Of a DNA stretch of 64,000 nucleotides, positions 25,511 through 33,699 are shown piece after piece. The translations under genes and the position numbers were made by a program. The stretch is from Halostella limicola (GTDB taxonomy: Archaea > Halobacteriota > Halobacteria > Halobacteriales > Natronoarchaeaceae), in NCBI RefSeq assembly GCF_003675875.1, contig NZ_RCDI01000003.1, positions 434,001 through 498,000 on the forward strand, in the 5' to 3' direction. The notes under the pieces were generated by a model. It was not told the DNA's origin. It did no database searches and saw nothing but the letters and a program-made list of their open reading frames with translations. Numbering within the stretch: position 1 is the stretch's first letter; every line of letters starts with the position of its first letter.

Positions 25511-25611
25511 GATCCGTACGCCCTACCATGTCGACGCCAATAAGGGTGCCTTCGGGGGATCGGCTCCCCGAGTCGAAATTCCCATTACCGCCCGTCGCGG
25601 ATCCTCGAACA

Positions 25612-26064
25612 GTGACACGCGTCTGTCTCGTCGGCGCCGACGACGTCGACCTCCGGTTCGAACTCCTCTCGCGGGAGACCGCACGCGAGGCGCTGTCGAC
25701 GTACGACCTCGCCCGGCCGTACGAGAACACGCTCGCCCTCGACACCGTCTCGGTCGGCGCGGCGGTGTCGCTTTTGAACGACCTGAACTGGTACCTCGTC
25801 CGCTTCGCCGACGCCGCGCTCGTCATGGAACCGAGCATCAGCGAGACCGAGTGGCTCTCCCGCGACTTGGCGGAGGCGGTCAGGAACGACGAGGTGACGC
25901 CCGCGGAGACCGACGAGTACCTCCGCTTCTACGGCGTCGACGACGGGGCGCTCGTCGAACCGCTGTTCGTCCGCCGCACGGACGGCGAGACGCCCGAGTA
26001 CGACCTCCGCGAGGTGGACGAGACGGTGACCGTCCGCGTCACCGAGGACGAGTTCGGGCGATAG
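25612..26064 (+). CDS. Conserved haloarchaeal protein of unknown function (possibly DUF5804)
   Basis: The 150-residue protein starts at GTG 25612 (TRVCLVGADDVDLRFELLSR). It has a beta-alpha organisation with no signal peptide, membrane segment, P-loop or metal motif. I recall a similar haloarchaeal family of unknown function, DUF5804, but cannot verify it. A conserved-looking core is NDLNWYLVRFADAALVMEPSISETEWLSRDL. It is divergent from the YdjM-family gene. Confidence 0.65.
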   Translation: MTRVCLVGADDVDLRFELLSRETAREALSTYDLARPYENTLALDTVSVGAAVSLLNDLNWYLVRFADAALVMEPSISETEWLSRDLAEAVRNDEVTPAETDEYLRFYGVDDGALVEPLFVRRTDGETPEYDLREVDETVTVRVTEDEFGR

Positions 26065-26239
26065 CCGCCGACGGCCCCGTTCTCCCCTCGCGTACCTGTC
26101 TCTCCGCGGTCCTGTCGCCGCTCTAGTTCCTATCCGGTCACCGCGGGCTTATACCGTGAGAGCACTTAGCGCGCGCGAAGCGGGAGCGGAGGTCGTATCG
26201 GTCTGAACGCGCTGCTCCGTGCCCCCTTCCCCACACACG

Positions 26240-26650
26240 ATGAGCGATCCTCACAGCATCGACGGGTCGGCGTTCGCCGGCTCCGAGACCGACGCCGACC
26301 CGCCCGCGGACGACGAGGAGGAGCGCCTCTCCCTAGCGGACGCGATGGGCGACCCCGGTGCGGACCGCGCGGAGCGAGAGACCGGCGGGGACCGACGGCG
26401 GACCTGCGCCGCCTGCGGCGTCACGACCGCGCTGGCCTCCCTGACGCGGATCGCCGTTCGCGACGACAGCGGCCTCTCGCACGCGGCCGTCTGCCCCGAC
26501 TGCGTCCGCGCCGCCGTCCGGCCGCCCGACTGCGCCCTCTGTCGCGCGGATGGCGGCGCGTCCCACCCCGTGACGCGCGTCCGCGACAGCGAACCGCTCG
26601 GCGCGGTCTGCGGCGACTGTCGCGACGACCTCTGCGGACGGCGACGGTAG
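26240..26650 (+). CDS. Small zinc-binding protein with four CxxC pairs
   Basis: The 136-residue protein has an acidic, probably disordered N-terminus (about 1-60), then CAAC, CPDC, CALC and CGDC pairs spread over the C-terminal 75 residues. That makes eight Cys ligands and probably two zinc sites. A TATA-like TTATACC lies at about 26149-26155. ATG 26240 was chosen over an in-frame GTG at 26219. It converges on cysteine synthase with a 21-base gap. Function unknown. Confidence 0.65.
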   Translation: MSDPHSIDGSAFAGSETDADPPADDEEERLSLADAMGDPGADRAERETGGDRRRTCAACGVTTALASLTRIAVRDDSGLSHAAVCPDCVRAAVRPPDCALCRADGGASHPVTRVRDSEPLGAVCGDCRDDLCGRRR

Positions 26651-26671
26651 TCCCGCGGGAGAAAAGACCCG

Positions 26672-27646
26672 TCAGTCGAACAGTCCGGTCGAGAGGTAGC
26701 GCTCGCCGCTGTCCCAGAACACCGTCACGACGAGCGGGCAGTCGTCGTAGCCGGCCGCCGCTCCCCCGTCCGATTCCACGCCCTTCGCACCCGCCGGCGC
26801 GGGCGGGCAGTTCCGCTCCGGTTCGGCGATGCGCTCGGCGACGCGCTTCGAGGCGAGGCTCGTCGCGCCGCTGGACTGCCCGACGAGGATGCCCTCCTCG
26901 CGGGCGAGGCGGCGACACTCGGCCTCTGCGTCCTCCAGTTTCACCGTCTCGACGTCGTCGACGAGGTCGAGGTCGAGGTTGTCGCTGACGAAGCCGGGGC
27001 CCATCCCCTGAAACTCGTCCTGTCCGGACTCGCCGGTCGAGAGGACGGCGTTGCGCGCCGGCTCGACGGCGACGATCTCCATCTCGGGGAACTCCTCGCG
27101 GAGGCGTCGGCCCGTCCCGGAGAGGGTGCCGCCGGTGCCCACGCCAGCGACGAAGGCGTCGACCTCGCGGTCCCCGACTTGCTCGAGTATCTCCTCGGCG
27201 GTGGTCTTGTAGTGTGCTTCGGGGTTCGCGGGGTTCTCGAACTGGCCCAGCTGGGTGGCGCCGGTCTCCGCGACGATCTCGTCGGCGCGGGCCCGGGCAT
27301 TCTCCATCTCGCCCTCGACGAGTTCGATGTCGGCGCCGTAGGCCCGCATCACCTGCCGGCGTTCGGGGGACTTCGACGCCGGCATCACGATGGTGAGGTC
27401 GTACCCGCGGGCCGCCGCGACCAGCGCGAGGCCGATGCCGGTGTTGCCGCTCGTCGGCTCGACGAGGCGGTCGCCGGGCTCGATGGCCCCCTCGCGCTCC
27501 GCCGCCCGGACCATCGAGAGGGCGGGCCGGTCCTTGGCCGACCCCGCCGGGTTGAACGACTCGACCTTCGCGGCGACGGTCGCCCCCTCCGGTGACTCGA
27601 CCTGCACGAGGGGCGAGCCGATAGCGTCCAGAATGCTCTCCTTCAT
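26672..27646 (-). CDS. cysK: Cysteine synthase (PLP-dependent)
   Basis: The 324-residue protein is a fold-type II PLP enzyme. Lys38 in NPAGSAKDRPAL is the likely PLP lysine, PTSGNTGIGLAL (64-75) the substrate loop, and GVGTGGTLSGTG (168-179) the phosphate-binding loop. It would make cysteine from O-acetyl- or O-phosphoserine and sulfide; cystathionine beta-synthase-like use cannot be excluded. An insert of about 25 residues before the C-terminal FWDSGERYLST motif is unusual and rich in Pro, Gly and Ala. A minus-strand GTTTACG (27671-27677) is a likely TATA box. Confidence 0.9.
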   Translation of the reverse strand: MKESILDAIGSPLVQVESPEGATVAAKVESFNPAGSAKDRPALSMVRAAEREGAIEPGDRLVEPTSGNTGIGLALVAAARGYDLTIVMPASKSPERRQVMRAYGADIELVEGEMENARARADEIVAETGATQLGQFENPANPEAHYKTTAEEILEQVGDREVDAFVAGVGTGGTLSGTGRRLREEFPEMEIVAVEPARNAVLSTGESGQDEFQGMGPGFVSDNLDLDLVDDVETVKLEDAEAECRRLAREEGILVGQSSGATSLASKRVAERIAEPERNCPPAPAGAKGVESDGGAAAGYDDCPLVVTVFWDSGERYLSTGLFD

Positions 27647-27735
27647 TGATCCGTTCTAGGCAATTGGAACGTAAACCCGGCCTGACACCGGCAGGACGTG
27701 CCGGGGGCGCGGCCGCGACCGACCGCGCGACGCGC

Positions 27736-27897
27736 TCAGAGCTCGACGGTCCCTATCCAGCGCTCCCGCCCGCCCGTCGAGCACCACTCCTCGTGGGCCT
27801 CCGCGCAGTGCCCGTGGAGTAACTGGCCGCACTGGCACAGGACGCGTTTGTCGCCCGATTCGATTCGCTCCCGACACAGCGTGCAACGGTTTGCCAT
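27736..27897 (-). CDS. 53-residue RING/PHD-like zinc-finger protein
   Basis: The product (ATG 27897) has an eight-ligand pattern: Cys5 and Cys8, Cys21 and Cys23, His28 or His30 with Cys31, then His35 and Cys39. Such spacing resembles a RING or PHD cross-brace finger more than a simple zinc ribbon. The sequence begins MANRCTLCRERIESGDKRVL. A minus-strand ATTTATC at 27923-27930 gives a leaderless promoter. No further domain is present. Confidence 0.65.
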   Translation of the reverse strand: MANRCTLCRERIESGDKRVLCQCGQLLHGHCAEAHEEWCSTGGRERWIGTVEL

Positions 27898-28015
27898 GAT
27901 CGGTACGTTGTCGGCCACCTCACGATAAATCCTATACCGATTCGGCGGACAACATTCGCCGTGCAAGAAAACGGAGCATGTTGCCGGATGATCGGTGACT
28001 GCGGGTAACGGCGCG

Positions 28016-28023
28016 GTTATACC
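28016..28023 (+). promoter_or_regulatory. TATA box for the thioredoxin gene (leaderless)
   Basis: GTTATACC is centred about 26 bases before ATG 28046, consistent with initiation at the start codon. Confidence 0.5.
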
Positions 28024-28045
28024 GCTGGACCGCCTACGCCGGCGT

Positions 28046-28429
28046 ATGAGTCTCGACACGATGCAGCCGACGCCGACGTTCGACGAGACGGCCCACGAGG
28101 ACACCGTCGACGCGCTCGCCGAGCACGACGACCTGACGTACCTCGTCTGGGGCGGCGACTGGTGCAAGGACTGCCGCGCCGTCCTGCCCGACTTCGCCGC
28201 CGCGCTGGACGCCGCCGGCGTCCCCGAGGACCGGATCGAGCACTACCCCGTCGAACGCGAGAACGGCGAGAAAGTCGGTCCGAAGGTCGAGGAGTACGGC
28301 ATCGAACTCATCCCGACGATCATCGTCGAGCGCGACGGTGAAGAGGTGGCCCGCTTCGTCGAGGAGGAGGACCGCCCCGCCGCAGTCCATATCGCGGAGC
28401 AGCTAGACGAACTCGAAGCGTCCGCGTAA
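28046..28429 (+). CDS. Thioredoxin-family protein
   Basis: The 127-residue protein has a thioredoxin fold with the redox motif WCKDC (about residues 39-43), a VWGGDWCKDCRAVLPDFAAAL helix start and the cis-Pro region LIPTIIVERDGEEVARF. The Lys-Asp dipeptide between cysteines is unusual compared with CGPC, suggesting altered redox potential or partners. It is cytoplasmic, with no signal peptide. Confidence 0.85.
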   Translation: MSLDTMQPTPTFDETAHEDTVDALAEHDDLTYLVWGGDWCKDCRAVLPDFAAALDAAGVPEDRIEHYPVERENGEKVGPKVEEYGIELIPTIIVERDGEEVARFVEEEDRPAAVHIAEQLDELEASA

Positions 28430-28505
28430 CGCGTTCTGTCGCCGGATACGTCCGGTACCCACCGTCTAACTAATTGGCTGTAGCGCCGAACGTGGAGCAC
28501 CAGCC

Positions 28506-29201
28506 ATGTCCGGTCCGGACTTCGAGGACATCGTCCACGTCGCGGCTCAGGAGCAACAGGAGGTCCGTCGCGACCTCCAGCAGACGATCCTCTCTGGGAT
28601 CGCGCTCACGATTCCCTTCTTCGTCACGGTGCTGATACTGCTGTGGGCGCTGAACACGCTCTCGAACGCGCTCGCACCCCTCGCCGAACTTCTGGTGGTC
28701 CTCGGTCCCGCCGAGGGACGGAGCGGCGTCGTCGCGGAGACGATGGCCGCGGCGCTCGTGTTCGGGCTGATCCTCGCCGTCGGCTTCGCCGCCCAGCACG
28801 GCCCCGACACCCACCTGAGCAAGCGCATCGACACGCTGATCGAGGACCTCCCCGGTATCGGGTCGATCTACACCAGCGTCGAGCGCATGAGCGACGTGAT
28901 GGTGAGCGGCGACACCGAGAGCTTTCAGGAGGTCAAACTCGTCGAGTTCCCCCGCGAAGGGTGCTACTCGATCGCCTTCCTCACCGCGGACACCCCGCCG
29001 TCGATCGAGGACGCCGCGGGGGAAGGGGAGATGCTGACGGTGTTCGTGCCGATGGCGCCGAACCCCGTCACCGGCGGGCACCTCCTGAACGTGCCCCAGA
29101 GCAGGGTCTACGACGTGGACATGTCCGTCGAAGAAGGGATGCAGGCCGTCGTGACCACCGGCATCTCGATCGACGACGGCGTTCGCGACGCGTCCGCGTG
29201 A
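28506..29201 (+). CDS. DUF502 family membrane protein
   Basis: The 231-residue protein has two N-terminal membrane helices (ILSGIALTIPFFVTVLILLW and AAALVFGLILAVGFAAQ) and a soluble C-terminal domain with the DUF502 signature: LPGIGSIYTSVERMSDVM, then VKLVEFPREGCYSIAFLT and VFVPMAPNPVTGGHLLNVP. The family's function is unknown; it is widespread in bacteria and haloarchaea. It converges on the gene at 29218 with a 16-base gap. Confidence 0.88.
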   Translation: MSGPDFEDIVHVAAQEQQEVRRDLQQTILSGIALTIPFFVTVLILLWALNTLSNALAPLAELLVVLGPAEGRSGVVAETMAAALVFGLILAVGFAAQHGPDTHLSKRIDTLIEDLPGIGSIYTSVERMSDVMVSGDTESFQEVKLVEFPREGCYSIAFLTADTPPSIEDAAGEGEMLTVFVPMAPNPVTGGHLLNVPQSRVYDVDMSVEEGMQAVVTTGISIDDGVRDASA

Positions 29202-29217
29202 CCGCTTGACGCTCGCC

Positions 29218-29463
29218 TCAGCCCCGGATCGTGAGGACGCCGCCGTTGACGGCGACGTCGCTCGCCCCCGGCGGCATCTCGAACTCGTACTGCTCCCCGT
29301 CCACGACGACGATGGCGGTGCCGTCGATGACGTCGACCGTCGGCGTCCCGCCCGCGGGACCGAAGTCGACGGCGACGAGGCTCTCCTCGTCGTACTCGCG
29401 CTCGGTGATCGTGATCTCCTCGCGCTCGCCGGCCGCGTCTTCGAGTTCTGCAGGCGTTTCCAT
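29218..29463 (-). CDS. Small Hsp20-like beta-strand protein (81 residues)
   Basis: The protein has an acidic N-terminus and a C-terminal beta-rich part (PTVDVIDGTAIVVVDGEQYE, then the final VNGGVLTIRG). The terminal NGGVLTI strand resembles the end of the alpha-crystallin/Hsp20 domain, but the protein is shorter than a full domain. It may correspond to a haloarchaeal family of unknown function. No catalytic motif is seen. Confidence 0.65.
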   Translation of the reverse strand: METPAELEDAAGEREEITITEREYDEESLVAVDFGPAGGTPTVDVIDGTAIVVVDGEQYEFEMPPGASDVAVNGGVLTIRG

Positions 29464-29561
29464 GGATGCGCCTAGGGGTGCGACACGGGTAAGGGGCGTC
29501 CCAAAACAGATTGAGGTCGCGCGCCGGGGCGTCGTGGAAGGGGACGACGGTCGACCCGCTG

Positions 29562-31739
29562 CTACTTCTCGCTCCCGTCTGCCCCGCTGTCGTCGGACGC
29601 GCTCGGCGCCAGATCCTCGGCCCATCCCATCGCTTCGTCCACGTCGGTCTGGGGCGGCGAGCAGGTGAACGACCGGCAGACGTACAGCGTCGGCTCGTCT
29701 GCGTCGGCCTCGCGGTTGGCCCAGATCGGCGGCGCGTCGTCGAGGCCGAGGTCGTCTAACCACTCCCGAAGCCCGCCGGCGGTCGGCGGCCGCCGCGCGA
29801 GGATCCGGTTCGGCAGGTACTCGTCGGCGAAGCGGGTCCGCCACGCCTCGGGCGCCTCGTCGGCGACGACCGTCAGTTCCAGGCCGCCGGTCTCCGCGCG
29901 GTCGGCGGCCATCGCCAGCGACGGGTACTCGACCGGGCTCGCCCGGACCCGGTCGCCGTGCGTCCCGACGACGGCCTCCGCGACCTCCCGGAAGGACTCG
30001 TCGGGGACGAAGTGGCCGAGCGTCAGCAGCAGGTCGACGGCGACGCCCACGCTCGACGGCGTCGACTGGTCGCGCAGCTCCTGCGGGCGCGTGACGAGTT
30101 CCTCGCCGCTCTCGGGCGTGTAGTAGAGCGTCTCGGCCTCGTCGTCCCAGAACTCGTCCTCGACGGCGCGGGCCAGATCGAGCGCGAACCGGAGGTACTG
30201 CACGTCGCCGGTCGCCTCGTACAGGACGAACGCCCCGCGGCCGAGGAAGGCGTAGTCCTCCAGGTAGCCGTCCCCCTTGACGTCCCCATCCTTGTACCGC
30301 CGGTTGAGCCGCCCCGATCCCTCGTCCCACAGGTGCTCGCGGACGAACGAGAGCGCGTCCTCGGCGAGCGTCGCGTACTCCTCGTCCAGCACGATCCCTG
30401 CCTCGGCGAGCGCGGCGATCATCAGGCCGTTCCAGCCGGCAAGCACCTTCTCGTCGCGGCGCGGTCGCGGCCGGTCGGCGCGGGCGTCGAACAGTTCGTC
30501 GAGCGCAGCGTCGAGGCGCTTCTCGACCGCGTCGGGGTCGAGGTCGTACGACTCGGCGATGGCGTCGACGCTCTCGCTGACGGTCGGCACGGACCGCCCG
30601 CGCTCGAAGTTGCCCGACGGCGTGATGCCGTAGCGCTCGCAGACGATATCGGCGGTCTCGTCGTCGAGGACCTCGCGGACCTCCTCGGGCGTCCAGACGT
30701 AGAACTCGCCCTCCTCGTCCTCGCCGGCGTCTTCTCCCCTGCTTTCGGGGATCGGGCTCTGCGCGTCGAGCGTGCTGTAGAACCCGCCCTCCGGGAGGGT
30801 CAGTTCGCGCTCCACGAACGCGACGGTCTCGCGGGCCACCTCGGCGTAACGCTCGTTCCCGGTGACCTGGTAGCCGGCGAGGTACGCCCGCGGGAGTTCG
30901 GCGTTGTCGTACAGCATCTTCTCGAAGTGCGGCACCGTCCACTCCCGGTCGGTCGCGTAGCGGTGGAACCCGCCGCCGACGTGGTCGTACATGCCGCCGT
31001 CCGCCATCGCGTCGAGGGTCTCCTCCGCCACTTCCAGGTACGTCTCCCGCCCGGTGCGGTCGTAGGCGCGAAAGAGCAACTCGATGCGCTGGGGCTGGGG
31101 GAACTTCGGGCCGCCGGAGCCGAACCCGCCGTGCTGGCGGTCGGCCCCGCGGAGGACGGCGTCGGCCGCGGTTTCGAGGAACTCGCTCCCCGGCGCGTCG
31201 CCGCCCGCGCCGGGCGTCTCCTCCAGTCGGTCCTTCGCGGCGTCGGTCCACTGCTGGGCGCGGTTCTCCATCTCGTCGCGGTCCGTCTCCCAGGAGTTCG
31301 CGATGTTGTCGAGGAGGGTCCCGAAGCCGGGCATCCCGCGCTTCTCCTCCTTCGGGAAGTACGTCCCGACGTAGAACGGCTTGCCCTCGGGCGTCAGCCA
31401 CGCCGAGAGGGGCCACCCGCCGCGGCCGCTGACGAGCTGGCACACCGTCTGGTAGATGCTGTCGAGGTCCGGGCGCTCCTCGCGGTCGACCTTGATCGGG
31501 ACGAAGTTCTCGTTCAGACTCCGTGCGATCTCCTCGTCCTCGAAGCTCTCCTCCTCCATCACGTGACACCAGTGGCAGGCCGAGTAGCCGACCGAGAGGA
31601 AGATGGGCACGTCGCGCTCCCTGGCGGCTTCGAGGGCCTGTTCGTCCCACGGCTGCCAGTTCACCGGGTTGTCCGCGTGCTGGCGCAGGTACGGGCTCTC
31701 CTCCTCGTCGAGCCGGTTTCGCTCCGTCGGGGCGCTCAT
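29562..31739 (-). CDS. DUF255 thioredoxin-domain protein (YyaL/SPATA20 family)
   Basis: The 725-residue protein has an N-terminal DUF255 thioredoxin-like domain with the hallmark FLSVGYSACHWCHVMEEESF (Cys55, Cys58), then a long (alpha/alpha)6-barrel-like region including FGSGGPKFPQPQRIELL and WNGLMIAALAEAG. The full length matches the family (about 680-750). Relatives are predicted to have a sugar-epimerase-like barrel fused to a thioredoxin; the reaction is unknown. Confidence 0.92.
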   Translation of the reverse strand: MSAPTERNRLDEEESPYLRQHADNPVNWQPWDEQALEAARERDVPIFLSVGYSACHWCHVMEEESFEDEEIARSLNENFVPIKVDREERPDLDSIYQTVCQLVSGRGGWPLSAWLTPEGKPFYVGTYFPKEEKRGMPGFGTLLDNIANSWETDRDEMENRAQQWTDAAKDRLEETPGAGGDAPGSEFLETAADAVLRGADRQHGGFGSGGPKFPQPQRIELLFRAYDRTGRETYLEVAEETLDAMADGGMYDHVGGGFHRYATDREWTVPHFEKMLYDNAELPRAYLAGYQVTGNERYAEVARETVAFVERELTLPEGGFYSTLDAQSPIPESRGEDAGEDEEGEFYVWTPEEVREVLDDETADIVCERYGITPSGNFERGRSVPTVSESVDAIAESYDLDPDAVEKRLDAALDELFDARADRPRPRRDEKVLAGWNGLMIAALAEAGIVLDEEYATLAEDALSFVREHLWDEGSGRLNRRYKDGDVKGDGYLEDYAFLGRGAFVLYEATGDVQYLRFALDLARAVEDEFWDDEAETLYYTPESGEELVTRPQELRDQSTPSSVGVAVDLLLTLGHFVPDESFREVAEAVVGTHGDRVRASPVEYPSLAMAADRAETGGLELTVVADEAPEAWRTRFADEYLPNRILARRPPTAGGLREWLDDLGLDDAPPIWANREADADEPTLYVCRSFTCSPPQTDVDEAMGWAEDLAPSASDDSGADGSEK

Positions 31740-31805
31740 ACCCGGTGGTTGTGGCTTCGGCCACCTAAGTACCGCCCTCCCGGAACCGATGCGGTCGGGC
31801 GGCGC

Positions 31806-32609
31806 TCAGGGCAGTTCGTTCCGGATCGTCTCGGCGTCGGCCGCGTCGTGGCCGCAGATCACCGTCGCGTCGTGTCTCCGCTCCAGTTCCTTCACGAGCG
31901 ACAGGCTCTCGCGCCAGTCGCGGCCGCTCCAGAGCAGGCCCGCGCCGAGGGGCTCCTCCCGGTCGTAGTTCTCGCGGACGTACGCCTGGTCGCCAGCGAA
32001 GATCACCGTTCCGTGGTCGTCCAGATCCAGCTTCGTCCCGAGGACGCCCGGCGTGTGTCCCGGGAGCCGGATCACCTCGAAGTCCTCGTACAGCGTCGCA
32101 CGGTCCCGGCTCAGCACCCGCCAGTTCAGGTCGCGGTCGAAGTCCGCGGCGACGTACGCGTCGCTCCCCGCGTCGGACTTCGCGCTCAGGTAGGCGTACT
32201 TCAGCTCCTCCTCGTGGACGACGACCGGCACGTCCGTCCCCTCGAACTCGTGCAGGCCGCCGGCGTGGTCGAGGTGGAGGTGCGTCTGGAGCACGCAGTC
32301 GACGTCCTCGACCGAGTACCCGGCGTCCGCGAGGTCGTCCGCCAGGCGGTGCTCGTGGGCGTCGTAGTGCTCGAACGCGGCGTACAGTTCGGCCGGCCAG
32401 TGGCCCTGTCCCGCCTCCGGATGCGATCCGGTGTCCCACAGCACCGTCGCCTCGGGGTGGTCGATGACGACGTTGTACACCGGCCCCTCCAGCATCTGCG
32501 TCTCCGGGTTCGGGTTCTCCTCGTGTCCGAGGGCTGCGCCCTCGATTATGTGGTTGAGGTCCGTCCGGATGTGCCCCCGCTCGACGAGCGTGACTGTCGT
32601 GTCGACCAT
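31806..32609 (-). CDS. Metallo-beta-lactamase fold hydrolase, AHL-lactonase-like
   Basis: The 267-residue protein has the HxHxDH dizinc motif (TQTHLHLDHAGG, about 113-124), later metal ligands in LPGHTPG and a final ICGHD near residue 250. Overall order and spacing match the AttM/AiiA-type N-acyl homoserine lactonase branch. Archaeal members may open other lactones, so true quorum quenching is uncertain. It is a soluble protein without a signal sequence. Confidence 0.85.
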   Translation of the reverse strand: MVDTTVTLVERGHIRTDLNHIIEGAALGHEENPNPETQMLEGPVYNVVIDHPEATVLWDTGSHPEAGQGHWPAELYAAFEHYDAHEHRLADDLADAGYSVEDVDCVLQTHLHLDHAGGLHEFEGTDVPVVVHEEELKYAYLSAKSDAGSDAYVAADFDRDLNWRVLSRDRATLYEDFEVIRLPGHTPGVLGTKLDLDDHGTVIFAGDQAYVRENYDREEPLGAGLLWSGRDWRESLSLVKELERRHDATVICGHDAADAETIRNELP

Positions 32610-32718
32610 AATCTATCGTGGGGAACTGTCGTAGTAAAAGTAGTGGCGTCCGAGACCCGTCAGAACGCGGCGTCTCGGTACCGCTGCGGAGCGAACCGAC
32701 GCGACCCGTTTCTCGTCG

Positions 32719-33525
32719 TCACGCGTCCCGGCGACGACCGGCGACCCACAGGTGAACCGCTACCGCCGCCAACACCGCTCCGCCGGCGGGGCCGAGCGAC
32801 TGCCCACCAGCGTCGGTGTCGCCGTCGGCGACCGATCGGTTGAACGCGACCGCCGGATCGCTCTCGTCGCCGACCCGCCAGCGGTACTCCTTCAGCGTCC
32901 CGCTGTGGCCGACCGGTTCGGGTTCCGTCGTCGCTCGGTCCGGCGCCCAGTCTGACGGGACCTGCACGCGCAAGACGGTCCCGTTCTCCAGATGCGTCGC
33001 GAGCGTCGGCCCCATCTCGAAACGGTCCCCGTCTGCGGCGAACGGCCCGTCCCAGAGATAGGTCCTCGTGACGACGACGTCGCCGTGCTCCGACGACGAG
33101 ACCGTCGGCGACGTCGCGTGCGATTCCGGACTCCGGTTCGCCTCGGCGAGCGGTTCCCCCCGTTCCTCGAACGCCGCTTTCACCCGCTCGTCGCCGTTGA
33201 ACCAGGCGGCGTCGAGAGAGCCGTTCTCGGCGCGTTCGGCCTCCGTCTCGTTTCGCGCCGGATACCGCACCCGGACTCGAACGTCGCCGCTTCCGACGCC
33301 GCGCGTTCGGACGACGACGTGGACGGAGACGTTTTCGGGGCGCGCCGGCGATTCGTTCCCTACCCTGACGCCACCGGACGTACCGGCGTCGCGGTCGGAT
33401 ACTGCCGAGGTGGAGATGCCGACATCGTTCTCGCCCGTCGCGTCGACAACTGGAACGCCGATGACGCTCCCAGCGAAGACAATTACGGCGACTAGCGTCC
33501 ATACCTCGACGAGAGATCTTGGCAT
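32719..33525 (-). CDS. Exported membrane-anchored protein of unknown function
   Basis: The 268-residue protein has an N-terminal hydrophobic signal or anchor (WTLVAVIVFAGSVIGVPVV) and a C-terminal helix (GPAGGAVLAAVAVHLWVAG) ending in basic residues. Between them lies an extracytoplasmic beta-rich region with several N-x-S/T sites (NESP, NVSV, NETE, NGSL, NRSP, NGTV, NRSV), so glycosylation is possible. No enzymatic motif is visible. Confidence 0.65.
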   Translation of the reverse strand: MPRSLVEVWTLVAVIVFAGSVIGVPVVDATGENDVGISTSAVSDRDAGTSGGVRVGNESPARPENVSVHVVVRTRGVGSGDVRVRVRYPARNETEAERAENGSLDAAWFNGDERVKAAFEERGEPLAEANRSPESHATSPTVSSSEHGDVVVTRTYLWDGPFAADGDRFEMGPTLATHLENGTVLRVQVPSDWAPDRATTEPEPVGHSGTLKEYRWRVGDESDPAVAFNRSVADGDTDAGGQSLGPAGGAVLAAVAVHLWVAGRRRDA

Positions 33526-33667
33526 TCCTGGATAATACCAGCAAACGTGTTATAATATTTCTGTGAACTAGAGGATGAGAATAGATGCTCGTTATATCGA
33601 CCTCTATTTAGCGCCCTCCCTTCCAATACCCACGATCTTGATTAGAGAACGCCACCTGAACAGCAAC

Positions 33668-33675
33668 CTTTACAC
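33668..33675 (+). promoter_or_regulatory. TATA box for purD (leaderless)
   Basis: CTTTACAC is centred about 28 bases before ATG 33700. The whole interval 33526-33699 is AT-richer than the surroundings and must hold promoters for purD and the divergent exported protein. Confidence 0.5.
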
Positions 33676-33699
33676 TTCCGTGCGCACCCATCCACGCCT

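Noticed and set aside
29958-32843. 961-codon plus-strand open frame over the DUF255 and lactonase genes
   Set aside because: The minus-strand genes match known families along their full lengths; the plus-strand frame is low-complexity and without motifs.
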